In this document: piece after piece, positions 1 through 5,913 of the stretch
Layout: each line of letters starts with the position of its first letter
Numbering within the stretch: position 1 is the stretch's first letter
Assembly: GCA_017539765.1 (NCBI GenBank)
Contig: JAFYCH010000097.1
Span: 1-5,976 of the forward strand
From: Clostridia bacterium
Lineage (GTDB): Bacteria; Bacillota; Clostridia; Christensenellales; UBA1242
Length of the DNA: 5,976 nt
Direction of reading: 5' to 3'
Translations under genes and position numbers: made by a program
Notes under the pieces: generated by a model
The model's database searches: none
What the model saw: the letters and a program-made list of their open reading frames with translations, nothing else
What the model was told of the DNA's origin: nothing

Positions 1-1447
1 CTTTTACACTAACTTGCTCTAGCATATACCTTATCTTTGCACTTGTATCTTCGCTTATTGTTCTTCTTACTACAACAGGCTCAAAACTTTTTTTAAATGT
101 ACCTTCGGTATTTTCAATCTTGCTGACAAAATATGGTCTATACAACATGCCACCATTAAGCACACTTGAGATCGCTCTGATTTGTTGAAGTGGTGTGACT
201 GCAATCGCTTGACCAAATCCCATGCGTGCAAGGTCAACTTTTTTTGCCGTGTCCTTATCCATAACAATCCCCGCACTTTCACCTGCAAAATCAACATTTG
301 TAAGGCTTCCGAAGCCAAATTTTTCAAAATATTTGTACATTTTTTCTTTTCCTAGCCTAAGTGCCAAGTCTACAAACACGCTGTTGCAACTATTGTTTAG
401 TCCATCAACCATACTCTGACTGCCGTGTCCAATATGCTTCCAGCACTTAATTTTTTGACCATCTACAATTCTGTAACCCGGGTCATAAAACCTGTCTTCA
501 AGCGTGGTTACTTTTTCTTCAAGTGCAGCAGCAGTTGTCAAAACTTTAAAGGTACTACCAGGCTCATACACATCAACAATACTCAAGTTTTTGCTTTGCT
601 CAAGCATCTTTTGCACATTATCTCTTGGTGGATTATTTAGGTCGAAACTTGGTTTTGAAGTCATTGCAAGTATTTCACCAGTATTTGGATTCATAACAAT
701 CATTTGAGCCGCTGTTGGCTTTTCGTTTTCCATAAGTCTTTGAGTTGCTTCTTCACAAAGCATTTGAATTTGATAATCAATTGTAAGCGTTAAATTGTTG
801 CCAGCAATGCTTGGAACATAACTATCAAGCGTGTTGTAAAGTTCTAAGCCCTTTATGTCACTTTGCACAGTGCTGTAGCCATCAATACCTTGCAAAAATT
901 TATCGTAATATAGTTCAAGTCCACTTTGACCAATGTTATCTATGGTTGTATAGCCCAAAACCTGAGTAAGAAAATCTCCAAACGGATAATATCTTTTTGT
1001 GTTTTCGCTGTAATATATGCCGGCATAACCGCTGTTTTTCAGTTCTTTTGCAACACTGCTTTCCACCTGCATTTTGATTAAACTTTCACTTATTTTTGCG
1101 TTTGTAACTTTTTTGTAAACGCTCTCATAATCCAAGTTAAGTTTTGAAGAAAGCAGTTTTGCCACGCCTTGTTCGTCCTTAACATTGCTGTGCCTAACAA
1201 AAATATCATAAGTTGTATAACTAACTGCAAGCACAACACCATTCCTGTCATAAATAGTCCCTCGCTCGGCATTTATGGGCAAATCCCTAGTCCATTGGCT
1301 TTCTGCTTTTGCTTGCAAAAATTTTGCATCAACAACCTGCAAAAAAAATAATCTAACAAAAAGCAAAATAAAAATAGAGATTATCAGCAATAACATTGCC
1401 AGTAATCTCTTTTGCATTGAATATGTTGTATAAATTGTTTTCTTCAA
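1..1447 (-). CDS. ftsI: Class B penicillin-binding protein (FtsI/PBP2B/SpoVD type), 3' end cut by window
   Basis: This is a membrane-anchored D,D-transpeptidase that cross-links septal peptidoglycan outside the cell membrane. I translated the 482 codons present. After a short basic cytoplasmic tail comes one membrane anchor (about residues 14-37 from the TTG start), then the PBP dimerisation domain with its RGTIYDRNG motif (about 62-70), then the transpeptidase domain. The catalytic SxxK is STFK (Ser298, codon at 556-554) and the SxN motif is SCN (Ser353, codon at 391-389). The KTG motif is expected shortly after the last visible residue, so the gene is intact as far as seen but incomplete at position 1. 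I chose TTG at 1447 because GGAGG (1461-1457) lies 9 nt upstream. The in-frame ATG at 1417 has no ribosome binding site and would remove the KK-containing tail. The gene starts 5 nt after the ftsL-like stop. FtsI, PBP2B and the sporulation protein SpoVD share this architecture. Any PASTA domain would be off-window, so I cannot separate them. Confidence 0.95.
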   Translation of the reverse strand, partial: MKKTIYTTYSMQKRLLAMLLLIISIFILLFVRLFFLQVVDAKFLQAKAESQWTRDLPINAERGTIYDRNGVVLAVSYTTYDIFVRHSNVKDEQGVAKLLSSKLNLDYESVYKKVTNAKISESLIKMQVESSVAKELKNSGYAGIYYSENTKRYYPFGDFLTQVLGYTTIDNIGQSGLELYYDKFLQGIDGYSTVQSDIKGLELYNTLDSYVPSIAGNNLTLTIDYQIQMLCEEATQRLMENEKPTAAQMIVMNPNTGEILAMTSKPSFDLNNPPRDNVQKMLEQSKNLSIVDVYEPGSTFKVLTTAAALEEKVTTLEDRFYDPGYRIVDGQKIKCWKHIGHGSQSMVDGLNNSCNSVFVDLALRLGKEKMYKYFEKFGFGSLTNVDFAGESAGIVMDKDTAKKVDLARMGFGQAIAVTPLQQIRAISSVLNGGMLYRPYFVSKIENTEGTFKKSFEPVVVRRTISEDTSAKIRYMLEQVSVK

Positions 1448-1452
1448 GCCAA

Positions 1453-2169
1453 TCAGCCTCCAAACAAATGTCTTAAGAAATTGCAAATTTTGTCAAAAAA
1501 ATTTGTTTGGCTTTTGTAGTCCTTAACTTCGTTTTTCTGCTCGAGTTCAATTGTCATTCTGTTTTCTTCTGTGGCTTCACTAAGTCCAAGTTGGTCAGCA
1601 GAATCCAAAACATTATCCTCGTCAGTAAGTTTGTCTATGCTGTTTATAACCTTTTTGATTTCGCTGTTATAGTTGTTTATGCTTGTGGTGGTTTCGGTGA
1701 TTTGAGTGTTCATATTGTTTATGGTTATTCCATTATAAATAGCAAGCCCACCAAGCATCACCAAAATGGAAATTATTGAAAAAAGCCACACTTTAGCCTT
1801 ATTTTTTACCTTAAAAGTAGGTTTTTCTTGCACTTTTTCAAGCAAAACCGTTTCTTTTTCTGGTTCATAAGAATTTTGCTCGGTCACATATTTTTCAAAT
1901 TCTTTGCTTTGTTTTTGTGTTTGATTTTGTTTTTTTGGCGCTTGTGGAACATAGGTCTGAATGACATCAACCTTTTTGTAAACCTTGTTTAAGTTGTTAT
2001 ATTTATAGTTTACAAAAGCATCTGTTTCTTTTTTTTGTACCTTGCTTTCTTCTTTTGGGGCAACTGATTCTTGATATTCAAACAAACTGTCATCTTGTGT
2101 ATCTTGAACATCTTCAATTGTTTCTTCTTCTGGCTCAGCAATCAAAATATCACTTTCATGTTCTGTCAT
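1453..2169 (-). CDS. FtsL-like bitopic cell-division protein with long cytoplasmic N-terminal region
   Basis: The product (238 aa) is probably the FtsL/DivIC-type partner of the adjacent septal transpeptidase. The evidence is position (between rsmH and ftsI), topology and a C-terminal motif, not strong sequence identity. Residues 1-126 are hydrophilic and probably cytoplasmic: first an acidic stretch rich in D/E (about 1-50), then a K/Q/E-rich stretch. Residues about 127-148 form the single membrane segment, preceded by a KNKAK basic flank (inside-positive). Residues about 149-183 are N/T/I-rich and look like a short extracytoplasmic coiled coil. The segment DSADQLGLSEATEENRMTIEL resembles the end of FtsL proteins, where a xLGL..P/E..xxIxL pattern follows the coil. 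A short C-terminal amphipathic tail follows (FFDKICNFLRHLFGG). FtsL is usually near 100-130 aa with a short cytoplasmic tail, so this one is about twice as long. The start is supported by AGGTGA 7 nt upstream. The stop is TGA at 1455-1453. Confidence 0.7.
   Translation of the reverse strand: MTEHESDILIAEPEEETIEDVQDTQDDSLFEYQESVAPKEESKVQKKETDAFVNYKYNNLNKVYKKVDVIQTYVPQAPKKQNQTQKQSKEFEKYVTEQNSYEPEKETVLLEKVQEKPTFKVKNKAKVWLFSIISILVMLGGLAIYNGITINNMNTQITETTTSINNYNSEIKKVINSIDKLTDEDNVLDSADQLGLSEATEENRMTIELEQKNEVKDYKSQTNFFDKICNFLRHLFGG
1457..1461 (-). promoter_or_regulatory. Ribosome binding site that sets a TTG start for ftsI
   Basis: GGAGG on the minus strand sits 9 nt before TTG at 1447. It overlaps the last two glycine codons (GGA GGC) and the codons are followed directly by the TGA stop of the upstream ftsL-like gene. 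The 30-35 nt before the alternative ATG at 1417 contain no Shine-Dalgarno-like sequence. Reading the two facts together supports the TTG start and translation of both proteins from one message. Confidence 0.75.
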
Positions 2170-2176
2170 AATATAT

Positions 2177-2191
2177 TCACCTGCCTCCTTT
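2177..2191 (-). promoter_or_regulatory. Double Shine-Dalgarno sequence before the ftsL-like gene
   Basis: On the minus strand AAAGGAGG (2191-2184) is a strong anti-SD match but lies 14 nt from the ATG at 2169, longer than usual. A second match, AGGTGA (2182-2177), has the usual 7-nt spacing. The second one probably fixes the start. No in-frame ATG, GTG or TTG occurs at normal spacing from the first. Confidence 0.55.
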
Positions 2192-2212
2192 GGTTATTCT
2201 TAATATTATATT

Positions 2213-3151
2213 TTATTCGCAAATTTTTTCTGCAATACGAAGTTTTGCGCTTGTGCTTCTTGAGTTTTCTTTTTGTTCTTTATCACTTGGCAAAATTGGT
2301 TTTTTGGTGATTATTTTTACTTTTGCTTTATGATGACAAACGCAAACTGGAATGTTTTTTGGACAAATGCAATCTGTCGCACAAAACTTAAATGCATCTT
2401 TAACAATTCTATCTTCCAGACTATGAAAAGTTATTATTGCAATTCTTCCACCAACTTTAAGCCTATCAATCATTTTGCAAATTGTGTCATACAAATTAGC
2501 AAGTTCGCCGTTGACTTCTATTCTAATTGCCTGAAAAACTTTTTTGCAAGGGTTTCCTTTTGCAATTTGAACTTTTTTTGGCACTGACATTTTGATTATG
2601 TCAGCAAGTTGTTTTGTTGTTGTTATTCGTTCTGTTTCTCTAAACTTTACAATATTTTTTACAATTTCTTTTGTAAAAGTCTCTTCGCCGTACTCATAAA
2701 AAATTTTGGTCAGTGCTTCGGCAGAATAATTGTTGACAACATCTTCGGCAGTAAGCGCAGACGACTTGTCCATACGCATATCAAGTTTTGCATCGGCAAT
2801 ATAACTAAAGCCTCTTTGAGCATTGTCAAGTTGATAGCTGCTGACACCAAGGTCAAGCAATACACCATCAATTTTTTCAACACCAAGGTCATCAAGTACT
2901 TTGTCAAATTGCTTAAAATCACTTTTGACTGCAACAAAATTTTTTGATATTTTAGATAGTCTTTCGGTTGCAACTGCAAGTGCTTCATCGTCCTTGTCAG
3001 TTGCAATAAGCCTGCCAGTTTCTAACCTTTTTAAAATTTCACTGCTGTGCCCAGCACCACCAAGTGTGCCATCAAAATATATTCCATTTGGTTTTATATC
3101 GAGCCCATCTAAGCATTCAAAAAGCATTATGGGTGTATGTTTAAATTCCAT
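2213..3151 (-). CDS. rsmH: 16S rRNA (cytosine(1402)-N(4))-methyltransferase RsmH (MraW)
   Basis: RsmH transfers a methyl group from S-adenosylmethionine to N4 of C1402 in the decoding centre of 16S rRNA. The 312-aa length is normal for the family and the whole protein is collinear with it. Visible landmarks are: an N-terminal HTPIMLFECLDGL region; the SAM-binding loop DGTLGGAGHS (27-36) with the acidic TDKDD end of the next strand (51-55); LDLGVSSYQLD (99-109); RGFS (113-116) and LDMRMD (123-128); FQAIRIEVN (206-214); ITFHSLEDR (240-248); a cysteine cluster CxxxCxCPxxxPxCxC (257-272); and the C-terminal NSRSTSAKLRIAEK. The common HPAxRTFQ reads NPCKKVFQ here, a mild deviation. The ATG at 3151 has only a weak upstream GAG. 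The gene lies 59 nt after the zinc-finger gene and 43 nt before the ftsL-like gene, with no terminator on either side, so it is probably cotranscribed with both. The rsmH-ftsL-ftsI order is typical of the dcw cluster. Confidence 0.97.
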   Translation of the reverse strand: MEFKHTPIMLFECLDGLDIKPNGIYFDGTLGGAGHSSEILKRLETGRLIATDKDDEALAVATERLSKISKNFVAVKSDFKQFDKVLDDLGVEKIDGVLLDLGVSSYQLDNAQRGFSYIADAKLDMRMDKSSALTAEDVVNNYSAEALTKIFYEYGEETFTKEIVKNIVKFRETERITTTKQLADIIKMSVPKKVQIAKGNPCKKVFQAIRIEVNGELANLYDTICKMIDRLKVGGRIAIITFHSLEDRIVKDAFKFCATDCICPKNIPVCVCHHKAKVKIITKKPILPSDKEQKENSRSTSAKLRIAEKICE

Positions 3152-3210
3152 ATTTTTCTCAATTTATATTATTTTTGCATATTTTTTATTGAAAATTTTG
3201 CATTTTTTTG

Positions 3211-3606
3211 TTATTTTTGGTTGTTTTTTGGTTCTTCTGATCCTGCAACCTCAATGACTTCTTTATATTCTTTCATATTTCTTAAACTATAGCAAAGCAT
3301 AAAGATTGATGCTGGAACCAAAATTGCGATGATTATTGCACCAGCAATAATGTAACCAAGATTAAGTTTTTGCAATGCAAGTGCAACAACATACATTACC
3401 ACAAAAGCAACAGAACAAATTATGCTTAAGACATTAAACATTAAGCCTCTTTTGATGTTTTGGTGATATGTTTGCAAAGTACTTTTTGCACAACTTGGGC
3501 AAGCAGAATATTTTTGATTTACTTTGTTACATTCTTCACAAAGGTCTTTGCCGCATACTTTGCATTTTGCAACTGCTTCCCTATCCTTATGAAATTCACA
3601 ATTCAT
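3211..3606 (-). CDS. B-box-like zinc-finger membrane protein of unknown function
   Basis: I do not recognise a named gene. The 131-aa product has an N-terminal metal-binding module with eight ordered ligands: C3, H6, C15, C18, C23, C26, C36 and C39. This spacing (CxxH, CxxC, CxxC, CxxC) looks like the B-box/RING-like zinc ribbons found on bacterial membrane proteins and probably binds two zinc ions. Two hydrophobic segments follow (about 55-78 and 83-108), then a charged tail of about 23 residues ending in PKNNQK. With both ends on the same side, the zinc module and tail are probably cytoplasmic. The start is firm: GGAGG (3618-3614) lies 7 nt upstream, and ATGA (3606-3603) overlaps the stop of the phosphoesterase gene, suggesting translational coupling. 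The stop is TAA. Such zinc-finger/two-helix proteins may act as membrane scaffolds or sensors, but nothing here shows a function. Confidence 0.8.
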   Translation of the reverse strand: MNCEFHKDREAVAKCKVCGKDLCEECNKVNQKYSACPSCAKSTLQTYHQNIKRGLMFNVLSIICSVAFVVMYVVALALQKLNLGYIIAGAIIIAILVPASIFMLCYSLRNMKEYKEVIEVAGSEEPKNNQK

Positions 3607-4316
3607 TTTCTTTCCTCCTCGTCATGTATCAAAACAAGTTGGTTTTTAACTTTGTCGCAACTTGTTAAAAAATATGCAATATTATTTTTTTCTAAAAAGT
3701 TCACTCCTCTGCTGTTTTCTCCATGCAGATGTCCATACACACACTTATCTACACCATATTTTTCCATAAGTTCTGTAAACGGACTTGCTTCAAGCCTGCT
3801 GTTGAATGGTGGATAATGTATCATGCAAACCAATTTGTCACCATTTTGCAGTTTGCTTTTTGCACTTTGAAGAGAAAGTTCCAGTCTGATGCATTCACGG
3901 TTGAGCATCTTTTTATCTTCGTCAGAATATGGTTCTTTTTCTGGAACTGCCCAACCACGAGTTCCACAAAACACATATTTGCCTATTTTAAGGCTGTCGT
4001 TTTGAATTGCAAAACAACCTTCCGGAAAACTTGACCTTATGGCAGTCAAACTGTTCCACCAATAGTCATGATTTCCTCTGATGAAAATTTTTTTGCCAGG
4101 AAGTTTGTTAATTTCTTTTATGTCACAAATTGCATCTTCCAGTTTCATTGCCCAACTTATGTCGCCAGCAATCAAAACAATGTCGTCGTCTGTAACTTTT
4201 TTTTGCCAATCTTCTACAATCTTTTCCCAATAGCCTTCCCAAACAGGTCCAAAAATGTTCATCGGTTTATTGCAAGTCAAACTTAAATGTAAATCGCTTA
4301 TACAGTAAACTTTCAT
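3603..4316 (-). CDS. Calcineurin-like metallophosphoesterase (predicted phosphohydrolase)
   Basis: This is a 237-aa soluble, cytoplasmic phosphoesterase of the calcineurin fold, similar to the COG1768-type predicted phosphohydrolases; its substrate is unknown. All the usual dinuclear metal motifs are visible: SDLHL (D8, H10), GDISWAM (D52), GNHDYWW (N82, H83), HYPPF (H167) and GHLHG (H196, H198). Nothing in the active site is missing. I placed the start at ATG 4316 because the family begins almost directly with the first metal motif. A longer in-frame reading to 4424 would add 36 residues (hydrophobic first, then I/Y/K-rich) encoded by promoter and terminator DNA. No Shine-Dalgarno sequence precedes 4316; instead a TATAAT box sits 6 nt upstream, which suggests a leaderless message. 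The stop TGA overlaps the ATG of the zinc-finger gene. It appears to be the first gene of the run that leads into rsmH-ftsL-ftsI. Confidence 0.93.
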   Translation of the reverse strand: MKVYCISDLHLSLTCNKPMNIFGPVWEGYWEKIVEDWQKKVTDDDIVLIAGDISWAMKLEDAICDIKEINKLPGKKIFIRGNHDYWWNSLTAIRSSFPEGCFAIQNDSLKIGKYVFCGTRGWAVPEKEPYSDEDKKMLNRECIRLELSLQSAKSKLQNGDKLVCMIHYPPFNSRLEASPFTELMEKYGVDKCVYGHLHGENSRGVNFLEKNNIAYFLTSCDKVKNQLVLIHDEEERK

Positions 4317-4322
4317 GCTTAT

Positions 4323-4350
4323 ATTATACACGTTTTTTAAATTTTTGCAA
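4323..4350 (-). promoter_or_regulatory. Putative sigma-A-type promoter giving a leaderless phosphoesterase message
   Basis: On the minus strand TTGCAA (4350-4345; 4 of 6 matches to TTGACA) is followed after 16 nt by a perfect TATAAT (4328-4323). The expected start of transcription, 7 nt after the last T, is 4316, the A of the ATG. It lies just downstream of the terminator of the preceding unit, where a new promoter is expected. The region is very AT-rich, so a chance match is possible. Confidence 0.55.
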
Positions 4351-4411
4351 ATATATTTAATATATCTATAAATGTAATATGTTATATATCGCCCACAAAA
4401 TGGTATAAAAA

Positions 4412-4436
4412 GCAAAAAAACCACAAACTGTGGTTT
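4412..4436 (-). terminator. Rho-independent terminator of the E2-like gene
   Basis: On the minus strand the arms AAACCACA and TGTGGTTT form a perfect 8-bp stem with a 3-nt loop (or 7 bp with a 5-nt loop). The final three T of the second arm run into a total of seven T (4420-4414). The stem begins inside the TAA stop codon of the E2-like gene. The T-tract lies on the minus-strand side only, so it terminates leftward transcription and separates this gene from the phosphoesterase operon. Confidence 0.9.
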
Positions 4437-5385
4437 ATTTATTCTTCTGCTTTGCTATTCTTTTTTGAACTTTCAAAAGTCTCTTTTTTTCTTTTTTTCT
4501 TTGTCTAAGTTCTTTGCCGCTTAACACCTTATCTTTGAAAGGTATTTTGTAGTTTTGTTCCAATAGTTCCGGATTAAGTAAATATTTTTTTGCAACCTTT
4601 ATGGCTCTTGCATAATAGAAACCATCGCAAATTCTTTCGTCAATAACAAGACCCATTTTTATAATTTTACCAGGTTCTATTTGCTTTGTTTCTGGGTTAA
4701 CAACTGGCTCTAAATGCTCTTTTCCAAGACCAACAAACAGACCTGTTGTTCCAAAGTCATACAAATGATGATAAACATAGTCTGTTGAAATGCTTTTCAT
4801 GTTTGTCAAAAAGCAACTTGTGTGAAATGGACTTACTTCAATAATCTTTTTTGGCATTGAGTTATGCTTATCAAGCCACATCAAAAAGCCAACAACTGCT
4901 TTTGTAAGCCAGTTTGGAATATGAGTAAGAATTTTTGCAGTGTCGTCTGTGTCGTTATTTGCAGCATCACCTTTGTTTTGAAGAATGATGTCGTCAATAA
5001 TTTTTTTAATTTCAAAAATATTTTCTTCACCGGTAAACTTAACTTTTACGGTTGTCTCTGGTGCGTCATCAGTCAGTTGTTTTTTTACGGCAAAAGATAT
5101 ACAAATATCTTTTCTTCTAAAAACTCTGCCGTTCATAACAAACCTGTTCAAAAATGGTCTTTCGGCATACATACGCACAATGGCGGCAATCAAAATTTCC
5201 ATATAAGAAAAATGAATACCTTTTTCTTCATAAGTTTTTTTGATATATTCGTCCATTGCTTCGCATCTAACTTCCAACTTAAAATTTACCATCGCATCGT
5301 ATCTGCGTGGCATCAAATGAGAAGTCATACCAAGAATTGGGTCTGCTGTTTTTTCAAAAATTCCATCACTTCTGTGTTTAAACAT
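4435..5385 (-). CDS. Stand-alone 2-oxoacid dehydrogenase E2 catalytic-domain-like protein, catalytic His replaced
   Basis: The 316-aa product resembles the catalytic (CAT-fold) domain of E2 acyltransferases of 2-oxoacid dehydrogenase complexes. Family-like features include the segment PFHTSCFLTNMKSISTDYVY (186-205), HHLYDFGTTGLFVGLGK (206-222), and the end motif IDERICDGFYYA (248-259) followed by helix and NPELLE (271-276). In active E2 and chloramphenicol acetyltransferase enzymes this motif carries a catalytic His (DHRxxDG or HHxxxDG); here the position is Glu250 (GAA at 4638-4636). There is no lipoyl domain or E1/E3-binding domain, and no dehydrogenase genes lie nearby. The last 27 residues (290-316) are very basic (KKEKKRLLKVQKR...). 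I chose ATG 5385 because GGAG (5394-5391) lies 5 nt upstream; ATG 5412 has no good site and would add 9 residues. It is probably monocistronic, with its own promoter and terminator. Function is unknown: acyltransfer by other residues, a binding role, or a structural role are all possible. Confidence 0.8.
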   Translation of the reverse strand: MFKHRSDGIFEKTADPILGMTSHLMPRRYDAMVNFKLEVRCEAMDEYIKKTYEEKGIHFSYMEILIAAIVRMYAERPFLNRFVMNGRVFRRKDICISFAVKKQLTDDAPETTVKVKFTGEENIFEIKKIIDDIILQNKGDAANNDTDDTAKILTHIPNWLTKAVVGFLMWLDKHNSMPKKIIEVSPFHTSCFLTNMKSISTDYVYHHLYDFGTTGLFVGLGKEHLEPVVNPETKQIEPGKIIKMGLVIDERICDGFYYARAIKVAKKYLLNPELLEQNYKIPFKDKVLSGKELRQRKKEKKRLLKVQKRIAKQKNK

Positions 5386-5430
5386 AAAAACTCCGATATT
5401 ATATTTTATCATAATTCTTTACTGTATGCA

Positions 5431-5458
5431 ATTATATTGATTATGTTTAAATTTTCAA
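5431..5458 (-). promoter_or_regulatory. Putative sigma-A-type promoter of the E2-like gene
   Basis: On the minus strand TTGAAA (5458-5453; 5 of 6 matches) and a perfect TATAAT (5436-5431) are separated by 16 nt. The predicted start near 5424 leaves a leader of about 38 nt that contains the GGAG site. It falls between the upstream terminator and the gene. A second TATAAT at 5403-5398 is too close to the start codon to leave room for the ribosome binding site. Confidence 0.65.
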
Positions 5459-5465
5459 ATTTTAC

Positions 5466-5512
5466 GAAAATAAAAAATAACACACAAAAACAAAATTACA
5501 AGTGCGTTATTT
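5466..5512 (-). terminator. Rho-independent terminator overlapping the smr-like stop codon
   Basis: On the minus strand arm AAATAACGCAC (5512-5502) pairs with GTGTGTTATTT (5485-5475) over 11 bp with one G-U wobble, around a 16-nt loop. It is followed by T-rich sequence (TTTTTT A TTTT, counting the end of the arm). The first arm contains the TAA stop of the Smr-domain gene. On the plus strand the wobble becomes an A-C mismatch, which supports leftward use. The large loop and AT-rich base make it weaker than the terminator at 4412-4436. Confidence 0.7.
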
Positions 5513-5863
5513 ATTATTTTTTAAAAACACCAATGTTATTCCACTGTTATAATTTTTCAAGTCAGAATCAATCAAAAGTTCTGGAAAATTTTCTAAAATG
5601 TAATAGGAACTTTTTACCGTTTCACCAAACTGCTCTCCACACACAAAATCATCAATCTTGTGTTGCTTTTTAAGTTCTGATAACCTGATTTTAACACTTC
5701 TTTTAATTTCTCCACCGACACCATGAGAGCCATAGCCATGAATGACCTTCAAAACTTTTGTGTCTTTTGTTTTGCTAAATCTTTCTATGGCAATTTCCAT
5801 GTTGGCAACAGCCAAATCAGCTGGCGGAAAACCTTCTTTTATGTTTAATGTTTCAATTTTCAT
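5507..5863 (-). CDS. Small stand-alone Smr-domain protein (MutS2 C-terminal-like)
   Basis: The 118-aa product is a single Smr (small MutS-related) domain, a fold found at the C-terminus of MutS2 and in stand-alone proteins, with nicking nuclease or RNA-cleaving activity shown for some members. The core signature is clear: VLKVIHGYGSHGVGGEIKRS (37-56), with the HGxG loop at H42-G45, followed by an amphipathic helix (KIRLSELKK) and the closing strand NYNSGITLVFLK (104-115). The usual N-terminal LDLHG-type motif is not visible; its place is taken by LNIKEGFPPADLAVANMEIA (6-25). No MutS ATPase domain is attached. I chose ATG 5863 because AAGGA (5874-5870) lies 6 nt upstream; the in-frame ATG 5893 has no such site and would add 10 polar residues. 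It is probably transcribed alone, ending at a hairpin that overlaps its stop codon. Substrate is unknown. Confidence 0.85.
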   Translation of the reverse strand: MKIETLNIKEGFPPADLAVANMEIAIERFSKTKDTKVLKVIHGYGSHGVGGEIKRSVKIRLSELKKQHKIDDFVCGEQFGETVKSSYYILENFPELLIDSDLKNYNSGITLVFLKNNK

Positions 5864-5913
5864 ATTTGTTCCTTGTTGCGTATTTTTATACATTTTTTTT
5901 ACATAATTATTAA

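Noticed and set aside
1090..1272. Minus-strand 60-codon frame within the ftsI region
   Set aside because: It is a different frame of the penicillin-binding protein gene, whose own frame is continuous from 1447 to position 1 and carries all expected motifs.
1..1447. ftsI as a pseudogene because no stop codon is seen
   Set aside because: The frame is open to the window edge and the missing KTG motif is expected just beyond it, so this is truncation by the window only.
2205..2210. TATAAT on the minus strand just after rsmH as an internal promoter for the ftsL-like gene
   Set aside because: No acceptable -35 sequence lies 15-19 nt upstream (GCAGAA at 17 nt), and perfect TATAAT strings are common in this AT-rich DNA.
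3152..3210. Possible promoter or terminator between the zinc-finger gene and rsmH
   Set aside because: The best pair is TTTTCA and TAATAT at 18 nt, 4 of 6 matches each, which is near background. There is no stable hairpin with a T-tract. A short repeat of TTTTGCAT is present but not convincing as an operator.
4317..4424. 36-residue N-terminal extension of the phosphoesterase that could look like a signal anchor
   Set aside because: The extension is encoded by promoter DNA just downstream of the preceding terminator, has no ribosome binding site, and the family begins at the DLHL motif immediately after ATG 4316.
4864..5673. Long plus-strand open frame of 269 codons
   Set aside because: It runs opposite to the E2-like gene and across a terminator and promoter into the Smr gene. 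Its product is rich in F, C, N and H, as expected from the antisense of AT-rich coding DNA, and resembles nothing.
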